Positions 62,168-64,000 of a stretch of 64,000 nt of DNA are shown one piece after another. Under the pieces are notes generated by a model. The model was given only the letters and a program-made list of their open reading frames with translations. It was not told the origin of the DNA and ran no database searches. The stretch spans positions 124,001-188,000 of the forward strand of contig CAVORB010000013.1 of NCBI GenBank assembly GCA_963698495.1, in the 5' to 3' direction. The DNA is from CAVORB01 sp963698495 (lineage in GTDB: Bacteria > Pseudomonadota > Gammaproteobacteria > Chromatiales > Chromatiaceae). Every line of letters begins with the position of its first letter. Position 1 is the stretch's first letter. The translations under genes and the position numbers were made by a program.

Positions 62168-62823
62168 CACAGGGTACAGCGAGCATCCTCATCGCCGACG
62201 ACCACGACCTCCTGCGCGACATGCTCGTGCGTCGGCTGGCGGAGGAACCGGGTCTAAAGGTCGTCGGCGCGGTCGGCGATGCCGCTGCTGCGCTCGCCGA
62301 CTCGTTGCGGCTGCAGCCTGATCTGGTGCTCATGGACATCGACATGCCGGGGTTGTCCGCTTTCGACGCGGCGCAGCAGGTCAAGGACGCGCTGCCGGAC
62401 ACCCGCATACTGTTCCTCTCCGCCTTCGTGCGCGACGGCTTCATCGCCCAGGCGCTGGAGGTGCGCGCCAGCGGCTACCTGACCAAGGGTCAGAGCCCCG
62501 CGGAGTTGGTTGACAGCGTCCGCAAGGTGCTGCGCGGCGGCACCTGTTTCTCGCCCGAGGTGGAGCGCCGAGTCGAGTTCGGTCCAGGGGGCATCCGCCT
62601 GAGCCGCGAGCGGCGCTGCAGACTGGAGCTGCTGACGGCGCGCGAGAAGCAGGTCCTCGCCTACCTCGCCCGCGGCCTGTCGAAGAAGGAGATCTCCCGC
62701 CTCGCCGGAGCCAGCGTCAAGACCATCGACCATCACTGCCAGCACATCATGGAGAAGCTCGACCTGCACGACAGGGTTCAGCTGACGCGGTTCGCGATCC
62801 GCGAGGGACTGACGACACCCTGA
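62164..62823 (+). CDS. LuxR/NarL-family response regulator
   Basis: GTG 62164 overlaps the kinase stop (GTGA). The 219-residue product has a receiver with D58 (LVLMDIDMPG) and a LuxR-type helix-turn-helix (LTAREKQVLAYLARGLSKKEISRLAGASVKTIDHHCQHIMEKL). Acts on promoters when phosphorylated by the upstream kinase. A candidate target is the exported-protein gene that follows after 139 bases. Confidence 0.92.
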   Translation: MTQGTASILIADDHDLLRDMLVRRLAEEPGLKVVGAVGDAAAALADSLRLQPDLVLMDIDMPGLSAFDAAQQVKDALPDTRILFLSAFVRDGFIAQALEVRASGYLTKGQSPAELVDSVRKVLRGGTCFSPEVERRVEFGPGGIRLSRERRCRLELLTAREKQVLAYLARGLSKKEISRLAGASVKTIDHHCQHIMEKLDLHDRVQLTRFAIREGLTTP

Positions 62824-62962
62824 CCGTGCTGTCCCGGGGTGGGGAATTCACCCCATTTGCACACGATCCTTCCGGGCCTATAAAGAGGATGAGATCCACG
62901 GAATGCGCCGCCCCTGGGGCGCGCGGGGATCGTATGGCCGGGCAAACAACGGAGGGCAAGCG

Positions 62963-63700
62963 ATGAACAAGACCTTTCTGCGTGGCATCTTAGCCGCGAT
63001 GGGCGCTTGTCTCAGCCTGGCGCATGCGGACCACATGAGCCCGTGGGACGCGGGGTGGGCCAACATGCCGAACGATATCCACAACACGCGCATCGACACC
63101 CGCCTGGTCGATGACGACGGGGCGTTCCGCGATTTCGTGATGTTCGGCGAGGGCGCCGACAGCACCAATCGGTTCCTGCTGGAAGAGACCGCGGCGGTGG
63201 AATCCGCTCTCGACGGCGGTCATCAGGTCGAACGGCTCGCCGCACGGCTGGACCCGTTGCCGGACTTCCTGGGCGGGGGATGGGCGAGATACAGCCTGTT
63301 CGACGGCGACACGGCCGTCGCGGGCGTGCTCAACATCAGCGTTCGCCTGCGGCTCGTCAGGCAGAACGGCACGGCGGCGAACGAGGCGCTGGAGCTGACC
63401 GCGGACAACGCCGATGACAAGGCCGTGGGCGCCGTGTTCAGGGATTACACCGGTGTCGACTACGCCGACTGCGACCTCGTCTACGACGGCTTGATCGACA
63501 GCAACCTCGACGGGATCGCCGACTATGCGAGCTACAGCCTCTCCGTGAAAGAGGACCCGTCCGGACTGGTCGAGGGCACCGGGCGCTGCGTCCTGCTGGC
63601 GGATCCGCTCGTCGAGCCGGCGGTGCCGGCGCCGCGGCCGGCGGACATTCTCGACGTGACCGTGGACGTCGTGCGGCCGGTTCTGATGGGCAGCTTCTGA
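62963..63700 (+). CDS. Exported protein of unknown function (245 aa)
   Basis: ATG 62963 with GGAGGG six bases upstream; signal peptide LRGILAAMGACLSLAHA. The mature protein is acidic (many D) with repeated DG/GD turns (VDDDGAFRDFVMFGEGAD, YSLFDGDTAVAGVLNISVRL, LIDSNLDGIADYASYSL). Beta-rich, possibly calcium-associated, but no defined EF-hand or RTX unit. A terminator follows. Regulation by the upstream LuxR regulator is inferred from position only. Confidence 0.65.
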   Translation: MNKTFLRGILAAMGACLSLAHADHMSPWDAGWANMPNDIHNTRIDTRLVDDDGAFRDFVMFGEGADSTNRFLLEETAAVESALDGGHQVERLAARLDPLPDFLGGGWARYSLFDGDTAVAGVLNISVRLRLVRQNGTAANEALELTADNADDKAVGAVFRDYTGVDYADCDLVYDGLIDSNLDGIADYASYSLSVKEDPSGLVEGTGRCVLLADPLVEPAVPAPRPADILDVTVDVVRPVLMGSF

Positions 63701-63749
63701 ATTCTCGGGCTTTCAAACTCCGCAGACGGGGACACTCCTCCTCCCCCTT

Positions 63750-63776
63750 AGCCGCCGCCAGGCGGCTTTTTGTTTT
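63750..63776 (+). terminator. Rho-independent terminator
   Basis: AGCCGCC-GCCA-GGCGGCT followed by TTTTGTTTT, 50 bases past the exported-protein stop. Confidence 0.85.
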
Positions 63777-63942
63777 CCGGATCCCGAGCGGTGCGCCCCA
63801 ACCCTCGGCAGTGGGCATCGAGATCGCGCGGAATCCCGCTTCGATAGACGGGTTTCCGCGCCCCGTCCGCTGTCCGCTGTCCGCCGCCGCTGCCGCTGCG
63901 CTACAATTTGTGCGCTGCAAAACACCCCCGCCGAGCCGTTTC

Positions 63943-64000
63943 ATGACCTCAGCCGACGCCAAGCCCCGCCACCAACGCATCCGCGAGATCCCTTACAACT
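63943..64000 (+). CDS. Start of a DUF3683-type FAD/FMN oxidoreductase (3' truncated)
   Basis: ATG 63943 begins MTSADAKPRHQRIREIPYN and runs off the window. The REIPYN segment, here at residue 14, matches the start of the very large DUF3683 proteins that fuse an FAD-linked oxidase domain to iron-sulfur and other domains. Only 19 residues are visible, so the call is provisional. Confidence 0.4.
   Translation, partial: MTSADAKPRHQRIREIPYN

Overview
The window is a 64 kb, GC-rich, gene-dense bacterial chromosome segment, most likely from a gammaproteobacterium. The order bioB-bioF-bioH-bioC-bioD next to a divergent comF is the gammaproteobacterial arrangement, and the periplasmic cytochrome c', Mla/Pqi-type lipid transporter, lipoproteins and OmpA-like protein fit a Gram-negative envelope. 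GTG starts with good ribosome-binding sites and 4-base stop/start overlaps are common. A Chromatiales/Ectothiorhodospiraceae-like free-living organism would fit, but no ribosomal RNA is present to settle this.

Layout. 0-2.5 kb: the 3' part of an acetolactate synthase gene with an unusual cysteine insert, then a four-S1-domain RNA-binding protein. 2.5-4.6 kb: a decaying PPIase-HupE/UreJ operon. 4.9-8.2 kb: msrB, a glutaredoxin remnant and three exported proteins, one carrying a duplicated 17-residue motif that is visibly under purifying selection. 8.2-9.8 kb: an IS110-family insertion sequence. 9.9-16 kb: phospholipase D-like lipoprotein, transglutaminase-like protease, a CYTH-like protein, a BASS transporter and an AraC remnant. 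16.1-17.6 kb: an AbrB/VapC toxin-antitoxin pair beside a DUF3604 pseudogene. 17.9-24.9 kb: a Met/Gly-repeat protein, an orphan exported protein, a lone ABC-2 permease with cysK, an MRJP-like protein, an NRDE protein and a macro-domain-like protein. 25.1-26.5 kb: a PAS-AAA+-Fis regulator lacking the sigma-54 GAFTGA loop. 26.6-33.9 kb: FKBP, PDZ-less HtrA, PBP4 and the biotin operon with a broken bioF. 34-43 kb: comF, Ap4A phosphorylase, class I aldolase, an FrsA-like hydrolase, an AraC regulator divergent from a sulfatase, and a HAD phosphatase. 43.4-47.5 kb: an OmpA-like lipoprotein and a four-gene MCE lipid transporter whose ATPase lacks two catalytic residues. 47.3-51.9 kb: AgcS, a 2-hydroxyacid dehydrogenase, cytochrome c', a Nudix protein and an alpha/beta hydrolase. 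51.8-63.7 kb: two phosphorelay systems interleaved with three large exported orphans. The window closes with the start of a probable DUF3683 oxidoreductase.

Three features stand out. (1) A 106-nt dispersed element is present twice in opposite orientation (1133-1238 and 11837-11942), aligning without gaps, with a GNRA-capped stem that shows a compensatory base-pair change. (2) The MCE-transporter ATPase is degenerate at Walker B and the H-loop. (3) A set of genes carries single-base frameshifts, nearly all apparent +1 insertions; these may be assembly errors and should be settled before any gene is called dead. By contrast the HupE, PPIase and DUF3604 genes carry several different kinds of lesion and look like genuine decay.
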